From an uncultured Actinomycetes bacterium (GTDB lineage Bacteria > Actinomycetota > Acidimicrobiia > Acidimicrobiales > RAAP-2): a stretch of 7,012 bases of DNA. Where the stretch lies: positions 1 through 7,012 of the forward strand of contig CAITOG010000288.1 in NCBI GenBank assembly GCA_903893955.1, in the 5' to 3' direction. The notes beneath the pieces were generated by a model, which was not told where the DNA came from, did no database searches, and saw only the letters and a list, made by a program, of their open reading frames with translations. Position 1 is the stretch's first letter. The number at the start of each line of letters is the position of its first letter. This document shows, one piece after another, positions 1 through 5,511 of this stretch. Position numbers and translations under genes: made by a program.

Positions 1-122
1 CGCCCGTCCTCGCCGGCACGCTCCAAGCGTGCGAAGCCGGTCGCGAGTCGATCTCCCTCGTTGTAGGCAGGAATGATGAGGCTGAGATCAGGGGAAGCCA
101 CAGGACACTCTTGCACGACCAC
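1..122 (-). CDS. Family 2 glycosyltransferase, N-terminal fragment (runs off left edge)
   Basis: Only the first 40 codons are present; the gene continues beyond base 1. Read from the GTG at 122-120, the peptide contains SLIIPAYNEGDRLATGF. This is the first beta-strand and nucleotide-binding start of GT-A fold family 2 glycosyltransferases, and the xIIPAYNE form is common in polyprenyl/dolichyl-phosphate sugar synthases. Such enzymes move a sugar from a nucleotide-sugar to a lipid carrier or glycan at the inner face of the membrane. GAGGA (129-133) lies 6 nt before this GTG, which supports it, although in-frame GTGs at 116 and 101 are alternatives. It follows the NlpC/P60 gene by 17 nt and is probably cotranscribed with it. 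The acceptor and sugar cannot be read from this fragment. The fold is fairly secure and the specificity is unknown. Confidence 0.75.
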   Translation of the reverse strand, partial: MVVQECPVASPDLSLIIPAYNEGDRLATGFARLERAGEDG

Positions 123-128
123 CTGCGG

Positions 129-133
129 TCCTC
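129..133 (-). promoter_or_regulatory. Ribosome binding site of the glycosyltransferase gene
   Basis: GAGGA on the minus strand lies 6 nt upstream of the GTG at 122-120. It favours that GTG over the two in-frame GTG codons further downstream. It sits in the 17-nt gap after the NlpC/P60 stop codon. Confidence 0.5.
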
Positions 134-139
134 AGGTCG

Positions 140-1270
140 TCAGGGTCGCACGGCGCCGATCAGATCGGTGGTGAACAGCGGTCCATACCCGACTGGCTCA
201 CCGGTGTGGGAAGCGGCGATGACGGTGCTCGTCCCGTAGGGCCCTGAGCCGGCGAACATCACCACGTGGTCCACCGCGTGGTCGCCGTCGAGGTTGAAGT
301 ACAGCAAGAGGTCTCCGGGCTGCAGCGAGCTGAGCGAGACGTGCGGCAGGCCGGCCCACTGGCCGGCTGCGGTGCGTGGGATCGACACACCTGTCTGTGC
401 CCATGCCCACTGCGTGAGCCCCGAGCAATCGAAGCCGTGGCCTGGGCTCTCGCCACCCCAGACGTAGGGGACGCCGATCTGGGTGATCGCTGCCTTGAGG
501 GCGGAGAGTCCGCTGCCGCTCCCTCCCGAGGAACCGCCGACTGGTCCAGTCGAACCACCATGAGCGCCGCCGGCCTGCTGATCTTGTTGTGCGGCTGCCT
601 GTCGTGCCGCAGCTTCCTGGGCAGCGAGAGCGGCCTGTGCCTGTCGCGCAACCTCGGCCTTGGCGGAAGTGAGCTGGCTTGCGACGCTGGCCTCGAGCTG
701 CTGGTTCTTTGCCGCCAGGGCGCTCGCTTGAGCCGCACTAGCCGACGCCCGTGCCTCGCTCGCTTCGGCGGCGGCCTGCGCACTGTGGGCAGCCTGACGC
801 TCGTGGGTCAACGTGACCTCGGTGCGATGAAGGTTGCCGACCGCTGCGGCAAGGTACTGCTGGCGAGATGCCTGTGCGTCGAGCGAGGTCGAGAACACAG
901 CGATGCCTGACGATGCGCCAGATCCCGTGATGTAGGCATTCAGCGCGTCCGAGCGGAGCTTCGTGGTGGTGAGCGTGATGCGCCCCTTGAGCTTCTGGAC
1001 ATGGGCTTTGGCAGCCGCAGCTTGGGATGCCGCGCTCTGCTGGTCGCTCACTGCCTGGTCGTAGCGCTGCGAGAGAGCCTCCGACTGCTGCTGGGCGGCA
1101 TTCAAGGTGGCGGTGAGCTGGGACACCTGCTGCTGGGCGCTTGGTGCCGCCTCCGAAGGGACGACGGCAAGGAGCGGACCGCCAATGGCGAGCCCGAGGG
1201 CCATTGCGGCCGCCCAAGCCCGCCCGGTCCGACACGTCGAGCGCTGCACGTCTTCATTCTTGCCCTTCAT
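140..1270 (-). CDS. Secreted coiled-coil NlpC/P60 peptidoglycan endopeptidase
   Basis: 376 residues from the ATG at 1270. The N-terminus has a basic region, a hydrophobic core (AWAAAMALGLAIGGPLLAVV) and an SEAA-type cleavage region near residue 42, so it is a signal peptide. Residues about 45-225 are an Ala/Gln-rich coiled coil resembling the regulatory N-domains of CwlO/PcsB/RipA-type hydrolases. A Gly/Ser linker follows (about 233-255), then the NlpC/P60 domain to the C-terminus. The catalytic Cys is C282 in FDCSGL, the His is H335 in DHVVMF, and the third polar residue is probably H355 in AASHTGEP. Family members cut peptide stems of peptidoglycan (usually D-Glu to diamino acid) outside the membrane and act in cell separation. 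The reading frame stays open to a GTG at 1354, but that start would put 28 extra charged residues before the signal peptide, so I prefer 1270. No strong ribosome site precedes 1270; GGAGG lies 21 nt away. The gene diverges from the YjbR gene and is followed by the glycosyltransferase. Confidence 0.94.
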   Translation of the reverse strand: MKGKNEDVQRSTCRTGRAWAAAMALGLAIGGPLLAVVPSEAAPSAQQQVSQLTATLNAAQQQSEALSQRYDQAVSDQQSAASQAAAAKAHVQKLKGRITLTTTKLRSDALNAYITGSGASSGIAVFSTSLDAQASRQQYLAAAVGNLHRTEVTLTHERQAAHSAQAAAEASEARASASAAQASALAAKNQQLEASVASQLTSAKAEVARQAQAALAAQEAAARQAAAQQDQQAGGAHGGSTGPVGGSSGGSGSGLSALKAAITQIGVPYVWGGESPGHGFDCSGLTQWAWAQTGVSIPRTAAGQWAGLPHVSLSSLQPGDLLLYFNLDGDHAVDHVVMFAGSGPYGTSTVIAASHTGEPVGYGPLFTTDLIGAVRP

Positions 1271-1363
1271 GGCACGTTCGTGGTGGCAACGCCTCCGGCG
1301 GCCGTGCACTCGACTCGAACCTTCCGCTCTGCCCCACGTGCTCAGCGATGGCACGATGGGTTA

Positions 1364-1735
1364 GTGGCGACGATGGCGGAGGTCCGAAGGTGGGCGCTGT
1401 CGCTCCCTGAGAGCGTCGAGGTGCCCCACCACGACATCGGCTCGTTCAGGGTGCGCAACAAGATCTTCGCCACCGTTCCAGATGATCAGCTGCTCCGCGT
1501 GATGCTCGACGAGCAGGGCATCCTCGCAGCAACGGCCTCTCATCCAGACGTCTGCCACCCGGTGTTCTGGGGAAAACGCCTCTCGTGCGTCGGTGTGGAC
1601 ATCGATCCGGCTCCTCGTGAGCTGATCGAAGAGCTCTTGACGGAGGCGTGGTTGCGCAAGGCCCCGGTCTCGCTGGCCAAGGCATTCGCCCTTCCTGCCG
1701 AGGGACCCCCTCTCGGGCAAGGTCCGGCAGTCTGA
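1364..1735 (+). CDS. MmcQ/YjbR family protein
   Basis: 123 residues from the GTG at 1364, or 120 from the ATG at 1373. The opening VATMAEVRRWALSLPESVE matches the usual start of this family (MATxxDVRRxALSLPxxxE), which is why I chose the GTG. Family features follow: FRVRNKIFATVPDD, a central LxxxLDEQGI strand, the P-x-FWGKRLSCVGVDI strand (family YxGxxGWVxVxL) and a helix ELIEELLTEAWLRKAP. Length is typical (about 115-125). The family has a CyaY-like, double-wing DNA-binding-like fold. Its cellular role is not established, so no reaction is assigned. No signal peptide or membrane segment is visible, so it should be cytoplasmic. It stands alone: it diverges from the NlpC/P60 gene across 93 bp and is followed 82 bp later by the tRNA. 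Neither candidate start has a good ribosome site. Confidence 0.9.
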   Translation: MATMAEVRRWALSLPESVEVPHHDIGSFRVRNKIFATVPDDQLLRVMLDEQGILAATASHPDVCHPVFWGKRLSCVGVDIDPAPRELIEELLTEAWLRKAPVSLAKAFALPAEGPPLGQGPAV

Positions 1736-1817
1736 GCGAGTCATGGCCAGGGACCGCCCTGCGTCCCGTGGCATTGGTGCTGCTCGAGGCGGCCCGGTGC
1801 GAGAAGATGGAGGCCGA

Positions 1818-1890
1818 GGGGACGTAGCCCAATGGCAGAGGCAGGACGCTTAAACCGTCTTCAGTGAGGGTTCGAATCCCTCCGTCCCCA
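1818..1890 (+). tRNA. tRNA with UAA anticodon (Leu codon UUA), class I shape, CCA not encoded
   Basis: A complete 73-nt cloverleaf can be folded by hand. The acceptor stem GGGGACG (1818-1824) pairs perfectly with CGTCCCC (1883-1889), and the discriminator is A1890. TA occupies positions 8-9. The D arm has stem GCC/GGC (1827-1829 with 1840-1842) and the GG pair at 1834-1835. Anticodon stem GGACG (1844-1848) pairs with CGTCT (1856-1860), with one G-T pair. The loop CTTAAAC places U33 at 1850 and the anticodon TAA at 1851-1853. The T arm GAGGG/CCCTC encloses TTCGAAT. The next bases are CGA, so CCA must be added after transcription. The variable loop is only TCAGT (1861-1865), whereas bacterial tRNA-Leu normally has a long variable arm of ten or more bases. 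The anticodon says leucine and A73 agrees, but the body is class I, so the amino acid it carries is uncertain. Confidence 0.85.
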
Positions 1891-1956
1891 CGAATCGAGG
1901 CGCCCAGGGCTGCGGATCGCTCAGGCGACTCGGACCGCTGTCCGCTCAGGACCGGC

Positions 1957-1962
1957 TAAGTT
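1957..1962 (+). promoter_or_regulatory. Candidate -10 hexamer for a leaderless start at 1971
   Basis: TAAGTT fits the actinobacterial TANNNT -10 pattern. It lies 8 nt before the GTG at 1971, the spacing expected if transcription begins at or next to the start codon. No Shine-Dalgarno sequence is visible before this GTG, which fits a leaderless mRNA. No convincing -35 box is seen. Confidence 0.4.
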
Positions 1963-1970
1963 GTCCCGCC

Positions 1971-2789
1971 GTGGCACAGAGCCAGTCTGGAAAGTGGGTC
2001 GCCAAGGTCGGATCGACCGGTGGCGGGAAGTCGTATCGCTCTCAGCGACCGACCAACTTCTACGCGGCCATCGCCGCGATCGTGATCATCGGACTCGTGT
2101 CGGTGTTCTTCGCCCGCCACGAGTACCAGAGCAACCGTGCCGCCACGACGACCACCGGCGTCACGCCGATCGCTGGCTCGACCACGTTCGCCTCTCTTGC
2201 GTTCGACGTCTGCGGCAAGCTCCAGCCGTCGCTGGCCGCCTCACCGTCAACGACCCCGCCGCTGACAGCCCAGGCGGATGGTGTCGTCAAGCTGGCTCCG
2301 AAGACCGCCGCCGAGGCCGGCACCAACGCCACCGTGGCACGATTTGCCAAGGACTACCCGGGTCTCACGATCTCGTCGAACAAGCTCGTCCTGCCTGCAT
2401 CGGGAGGCACGGTCGGGGGAACGTGGACCAATGGGTCTGCCTGCCCCGCCTCGACCCCTGACGCCGGCAAGAAGGGACGCGTCGTGATCTCCTACTGGCC
2501 GAACTTCGCCACCACCAAGGCGACGCTCACCTCCAGCGATCCGGGCGCAGTCCACTTCTCGTCGAATGGCCTCGTGACGGTGGCGTTCGTGCCTGAGGGT
2601 GCCACGGTGCTGCGACCGAGCTCGACCACGATCCAGAAGATGCTGGTCGCCGCTCAGTCGACGGCGACCTCGCCGACCACCACCGCCGCAACTGGCTCGA
2701 CGACGACTGCAGCAACCGGCTCGACCACCACCGCAGCGAGCACCACCTCGACCACGGCGAAGCCCACAACCACGACAACGAAGAAGTAG
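1971..2789 (+). CDS. Membrane-anchored protein of unknown function with Thr-rich repeat tail
   Basis: 272 residues; I do not recognise a named family. A short basic cytoplasmic N-terminus (residues 1-29) precedes one hydrophobic segment (about 30-48, FYAAIAAIVIIGLVSVFFAR), which is probably an uncleaved signal anchor with the rest outside. Residues about 51-72 form a Thr-rich linker. Residues about 73-228 look like a compact domain with two cysteines (C81, C158) that could form a disulfide, and segments such as RVVISYWPNF and GLVTVAFVPEGATV that look like beta-strands. The C-terminus (229-272) is almost only Thr, Ser, Ala and Gly, with an eight-residue repeat TTTAATGS, and ends in KK. No catalytic motif is visible. 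It is the first gene of a unit with the nucleotidylyltransferase 4 nt downstream and the epimerase, so an envelope role, or being a glycosylated surface protein, is an inference from context. A leaderless start is likely. Confidence 0.85.
   Translation: MAQSQSGKWVAKVGSTGGGKSYRSQRPTNFYAAIAAIVIIGLVSVFFARHEYQSNRAATTTTGVTPIAGSTTFASLAFDVCGKLQPSLAASPSTTPPLTAQADGVVKLAPKTAAEAGTNATVARFAKDYPGLTISSNKLVLPASGGTVGGTWTNGSACPASTPDAGKKGRVVISYWPNFATTKATLTSSDPGAVHFSSNGLVTVAFVPEGATVLRPSSTTIQKMLVAAQSTATSPTTTAATGSTTTAATGSTTTAASTTSTTAKPTTTTTKK
2676..2741 (+). repeat. 24-bp imperfect coding repeat (TTTAATGS), about 2.75 copies
   Basis: Residues 236-257 of the membrane-anchored protein read TTTAATGS, TTTAATGS, TTTAAS. 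At DNA level the copies differ mostly at third codon positions (accaccgcc / acgactgca / accaccgca). The peptide period is therefore better preserved than the DNA period, which suggests selection on the Thr/Ala pattern rather than a very recent duplication. Confidence 0.8.
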
Positions 2790-2793
2790 CGCC

Positions 2794-3819
2794 GTGCAGG
2801 CTGTCATCCTGGTCGGTGGTGAAGGGACGAGGCTGCGACCGCTGACGCTCAGCACTCCCAAGGTGATGCTTCCCATCATGGGCGTGGCCATGCTCGAGGG
2901 CGTCCTCGCCCACCTGCATCGCCACGGTGTGGATGAGGCCGTGCTCTCGCTCGGCTACCTGCCTGACCGATTCATCGAGGCCTTTCCCGACGGCGAGTGC
3001 GCGGGCGTCTCCCTGCGCTATGCGGTCGAGCCAGAGCCGCTGGACACCGCTGGTGCGGTCAGATTTGCGGCCGAGGAGCTTGGGGTCACCGACACGTTCG
3101 TCGTGGTCAACGGTGACGTGCTGACCGATCTCGACGTGACGTCGCTAGTGGCGTTCCACCGCGCTGCCGGCGCTGAGGGGACCGTCGCGCTGCACCCGGT
3201 CGAGGATCCCTCTCGTTTCGGTGTCGTGCCCACCGACGAGGACGGTCGGGTCATCGCCTTCGTGGAGAAGCCACCAGCAGGGACAGCGCCGACGAACGAG
3301 ATCAACGCAGGGACCTATGTCTTCGAGCCTGCGTTCCTCGATCGCGTCCCGCTGGGGAAGCGCGTCTCGATCGAGCGAGCAACGTTTCCCGAGATGGTTG
3401 CTGCCGGCGTCCTGTTCGCCAAGAGCGACGATGGCTACTGGCTCGACACCGGGACACCAGAGGCCTACCTCCAAGCCCACGACGACCTCCTCGAAGGTCG
3501 CCGAGCGATGCTGATCACTAGAGGGCGGATGGAGGGCTCGAGCTATCTCCTGCCTGGAGCGACCATCGGCCAAGGAGCGAACGTCGATCGCAGCGTGCTC
3601 GACAACGACGTCACGGTCGCGGCCGACGCCATCGTCGACGCCTCAGTCGTGCTGCCTGGCGCGGTGATCGGACGTGGCGCTGAGGTTCGCGGTTCGATCG
3701 TCGGTCCTGGGGCACGGGTCGGCGACGGGGCAGTTCTCGAACCGACGACTGTGCTCGGCCGTGGCGTGGAGATCGAGGCTGGACGTGTGGTACACGGAGA
3801 GCGAGTGCCCTCGTCGTGA
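2794..3819 (+). CDS. Sugar-1-phosphate nucleotidylyltransferase, mannose-1-phosphate guanylyltransferase type
   Basis: 341 residues from the GTG at 2794. The N-terminal Rossmann-like nucleotidyltransferase domain (about 1-235) carries GGEGTRLRPLT (8-18) for the NTP phosphates, TPKVMLPI (21-28) with K23, VNGDVL (105-110) with metal-binding D108, FVEKP (156-160), NAGTYVFEP (171-179) and YWLDTGTPEAY (215-225). The C-terminal part (about 252-335) is a left-handed beta-helix of hexapeptide repeats (LPGATIGQGA, VLPGAVIGRGAEV, IVGPGARVGDGA). This architecture matches GDP-mannose pyrophosphorylases, which make GDP-mannose and PPi from mannose-1-phosphate and GTP in the cytoplasm. Glucose-1-phosphate uridylyl- or thymidylyltransferase relatives share the same motifs, so the base and sugar are less certain than the chemistry. 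The GTG is 4 nt after the upstream stop, and the epimerase overlaps its end by 4 nt, so translation is probably coupled. Confidence 0.92.
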   Translation: MQAVILVGGEGTRLRPLTLSTPKVMLPIMGVAMLEGVLAHLHRHGVDEAVLSLGYLPDRFIEAFPDGECAGVSLRYAVEPEPLDTAGAVRFAAEELGVTDTFVVVNGDVLTDLDVTSLVAFHRAAGAEGTVALHPVEDPSRFGVVPTDEDGRVIAFVEKPPAGTAPTNEINAGTYVFEPAFLDRVPLGKRVSIERATFPEMVAAGVLFAKSDDGYWLDTGTPEAYLQAHDDLLEGRRAMLITRGRMEGSSYLLPGATIGQGANVDRSVLDNDVTVAADAIVDASVVLPGAVIGRGAEVRGSIVGPGARVGDGAVLEPTTVLGRGVEIEAGRVVHGERVPSS

Positions 3820-4766
3820 GGATGCTCGTCACCGGTGGCGCAGGCTTCATCGGTTCAACCCTCGTGGATCGGCTCCTCGCCGAGGGTCACGAGGTCGACG
3901 TGATCGATGACCTTTCGACCGGACGTCTGGCCAATCTCGCCGAGGCCCGCACCACAGGACGTCTCCGCTTCCACCAGGTCGATATACGAAGCGACGATAC
4001 GGTCACCCTGATCGAGCGTCGCGCCCCGTCGGTCGTCTTCCATCTGGCAGCTCAGGCAGACGTCCGGGTGTCGGTAGAGCGACCCGGGTTCGATGCGGCC
4101 ATCAACGTCCTTGGATCGATCAACGTCCTCGAAGGTGCCCGTCGAGCAGGCGCTGCTCGGGTGGTCGCAGCAGCGAGCGGCGGCACGCTCTATGGCGAAC
4201 CTCCTGACGAGGACATCCCGACCCGAGAGAGCGTGCCGCACCGACCGCTGTCACCCTACGGGGTGTCGAAGAAGTCCATGATCGATTACATGGTCGCGTA
4301 TCGAGAGCTCCACAGCCTCGAGTTCGCCGCACTTGCCCTCGGCAATGTCTATGGGCCGCGCCAGGATCCGCACGGTGAGGCCGGCGTGGTCTCGATATTC
4401 GCCGAGCGACTGCTCAGAGATGAGCCGGTGACGATCTTCGGGTCTGGCGAGCAGACCCGAGACTTCGTCTTCGTCGACGACGTGGTGGACGCGTTCGTCA
4501 GAGCTGCGTCACGCTCCGGGGGCTTGGTCATCAACATCGGCACAGGCCGCGAGCTGAGCGTCAACGAGCTCTACCGAGTCATGGCGGCCGCGGCTGGGTC
4601 GTCGACAGCAGCGACGTTTGCGGACGCCCGGCCCGGCGAGCTCTCGCGCTCGTGCCTCGACGTCGAGCGAGCCGCCATGCAGCTTGAGTGGCGGAGTTGG
4701 ACGTCGATCGACGACGGGGTTCGAGCAACCATCGATTTCGTCCGCACTCAGCTCGCCCAAGCCTGA
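3816..4766 (+). CDS. NAD-dependent nucleotide-sugar epimerase/dehydratase (extended SDR, GalE-like)
   Basis: 316 residues from the GTG at 3816; an in-frame ATG at 3822 is an alternative. The Rossmann motif is TGGAGFIGS (6-14), followed by an acidic end to the second strand (IDDLSTG, 30-36) that selects NAD, and FHLAAQADVRVSV (75-87). The active site is T124 in SGGTLYG with Y148 and K152 of YGVSK, the YxxxK pair of extended short-chain dehydrogenases. NVYGPRQDPHGEAGVV (177-192) and the FGSGEQTRDFVFVDDVV block (208-224) are typical of UDP-glucose 4-epimerases and close relatives. These enzymes oxidise and re-reduce the sugar at C4 while it stays linked to the nucleotide. The exact substrate (UDP-glucose, UDP-glucuronate, UDP-GlcNAc, GDP-sugar) cannot be told. 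GTGA overlap with the preceding gene indicates one operon. Its stop lies inside a hairpin shared with cofE. Confidence 0.93.
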   Translation: MRMLVTGGAGFIGSTLVDRLLAEGHEVDVIDDLSTGRLANLAEARTTGRLRFHQVDIRSDDTVTLIERRAPSVVFHLAAQADVRVSVERPGFDAAINVLGSINVLEGARRAGAARVVAAASGGTLYGEPPDEDIPTRESVPHRPLSPYGVSKKSMIDYMVAYRELHSLEFAALALGNVYGPRQDPHGEAGVVSIFAERLLRDEPVTIFGSGEQTRDFVFVDDVVDAFVRAASRSGGLVINIGTGRELSVNELYRVMAAAAGSSTAATFADARPGELSRSCLDVERAAMQLEWRSWTSIDDGVRATIDFVRTQLAQA

Positions 4767-4785
4767 CCTCTTAGCGGAAGAGGTC
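4765..4785. terminator. Perfect hairpin at convergent gene ends, candidate bidirectional terminator
   Basis: GACCTCTT (4765-4772) pairs perfectly with AAGAGGTC (4778-4785) around the 5-base loop AGCGG. One further G-U pair (4764 with 4786) is possible. The hairpin spans the epimerase stop (TGA, 4764-4766) and the cofE stop (TAA on the minus strand, 4773-4771), and it lies exactly where the two operons meet. No run of T follows on either side, so it is not a classical intrinsic terminator; actinobacteria often use such U-less hairpins. Function is inferred from symmetry and position. Confidence 0.6.
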
Positions 4786-5511
4786 GTCGGCTGGTCCACG
4801 GACGATGTCGTCGGTGACCGATCCGTCCCCGAAGAAGTGAGCCGGGCAGCCCCTGATGATGGCGGCGGCGGTGTTGGTCGCCTTGCCCATCACGAGATCC
4901 GCGGCGCCGGCGAGCTCATCGGCCAGACAGACGGTGGTCGCATTCAGCTCTCGGCCCATCGCATCGAGCGTGCCTCTGAGGTCGAGCACGGCGACAAGTC
5001 CGGCTGACCCGATTGCCACGTCGGTCACTCCTTGGCGCCATGTCCGCCCGAAGGTGTCGGAGATGATCACCGCCACCTCGACGTCGAGGTGGCGACGCAG
5101 ATCAGCACGGAGCCGTCGAGCAGACCGGTCAGGGTCGACGGGAAGCAGCGCCGCGGTGCCCTCAGCCACGTTGGAGAGATCGATTCCCGCATTGGCACAG
5201 ATGAAGCCGTGCGTCGTCTCGGTGATCAGCAGGCTGCCGCGTCGACGCAGCACTCTGACGGACTCTGCTTCGACCAGGGCGACCTTCGCCGCCTCATCGT
5301 CATGGTCGAGGGGGACGATCCGCCCCTCTGCCTTGGAGACGACCTTCTGGGTGACGACCAGCACATCGCCGTCACGGAGCATCTGCGCATCTTGCGCATC
5401 TTGCGCAGGGCCGAGCACGGCGGCGAGGTGTGCGGCCAAGTCATCGCCTGGTGCGATCTCGCCGAGCCCGCGCACCGGCATGACGCAGATGCCTGGTGCC
5501 TCCTCAAGCAT
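4771..5511 (-). CDS. cofE: Coenzyme F420-0:L-glutamate ligase, single-domain CofE
   Basis: 246 residues. CofE adds L-glutamate residues to F420-0 using GTP and divalent metal in the cytoplasm, the last stage of F420 assembly. Family motifs in order: VRGLGEIAPGDDL (13-25), GDVLVVTQKVVSKAEGR (48-64), ETTHGFICANAGID (98-111), SDTFGRTWRQGVTDVAIG (151-168) and DELAGAADLVMGKA (198-211). The length is that of archaeal-type CofE (about 250). It therefore lacks the C-terminal FMN/nitroreductase-like domain fused to it in mycobacterial FbiB. The ATG at 5511 overlaps the end of cofD by 8 nt, with AAGG 9 nt upstream. A second in-frame ATG (residue 11) lies closer to the first conserved strand but has no well-placed ribosome site. 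An AQD tripeptide repeat (36-43) sits in a variable region. Its stop lies in the hairpin shared with the epimerase. Confidence 0.96.
   Translation of the reverse strand: MLEEAPGICVMPVRGLGEIAPGDDLAAHLAAVLGPAQDAQDAQMLRDGDVLVVTQKVVSKAEGRIVPLDHDDEAAKVALVEAESVRVLRRRGSLLITETTHGFICANAGIDLSNVAEGTAALLPVDPDRSARRLRADLRRHLDVEVAVIISDTFGRTWRQGVTDVAIGSAGLVAVLDLRGTLDAMGRELNATTVCLADELAGAADLVMGKATNTAAAIIRGCPAHFFGDGSVTDDIVRGPADDLFR
5385..5406 (-). repeat. 9-bp tandem repeat inside cofE (Ala-Gln-Asp)
   Basis: A perfect 9-base period (atcttgcgc on the plus strand, two full copies plus a partial one) encodes AQDAQDAQ in CofE. It keeps the frame and lies between conserved blocks (residues 36-43), so it should be a tolerated loop extension. 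It could vary in copy number by replication slippage. Confidence 0.7.

Noticed and set aside
266..910. Long plus-strand open frame of 214 codons antisense to the NlpC/P60 gene
   Set aside because: The peptide has no domain-like pattern and is explained by the strong codon bias of the real minus-strand gene with its clear catalytic motifs.
1271..1354. Longer N-terminus for the NlpC/P60 protein from the GTG at 1354
   Set aside because: It would place 28 residues rich in Arg and His before an otherwise normal signal peptide, and nothing like a ribosome site supports it.
1271..1363. A cyclic-di-AMP (ydaO-type) riboswitch upstream of the NlpC/P60 gene, as found before some actinobacterial cell-wall hydrolases
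   Set aside because: The divergent gap is only 93 bp, too short for that element, and I see none of its conserved pairing.
1750..1767. Possible terminator GGGAC/GTCCC after the YjbR gene
   Set aside because: The stem is only 5 bp with an 8-base loop and no T run, so it is too weak to call.
1850..1852. Reading the tRNA anticodon as TTA, which would decode the UAA stop codon
   Set aside because: The 7-base loop CTTAAAC with conserved U33 at 1850 fixes the anticodon at 1851-1853 (TAA). A suppressor reading would need a shifted loop.
1931..1944. Small hairpin CGGAC-CGCT-GTCCG between the tRNA and the membrane-protein gene
   Set aside because: A 5-bp stem without a T tract is expected by chance at this GC content; it could contribute to tRNA 3' processing but nothing supports that.
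2676..2741. Direct repeats as a CRISPR or mobile-element remnant
   Set aside because: They have no spacers, are in frame, and code for a Thr/Ala protein tail.
2247..2925. Minus-strand Arg/Gly/Ser-rich open frames opposite the Thr-rich tail and start of the nucleotidylyltransferase
   Set aside because: They are low-complexity shadows of the Thr-rich coding repeat on the plus strand, with no recognisable domain.
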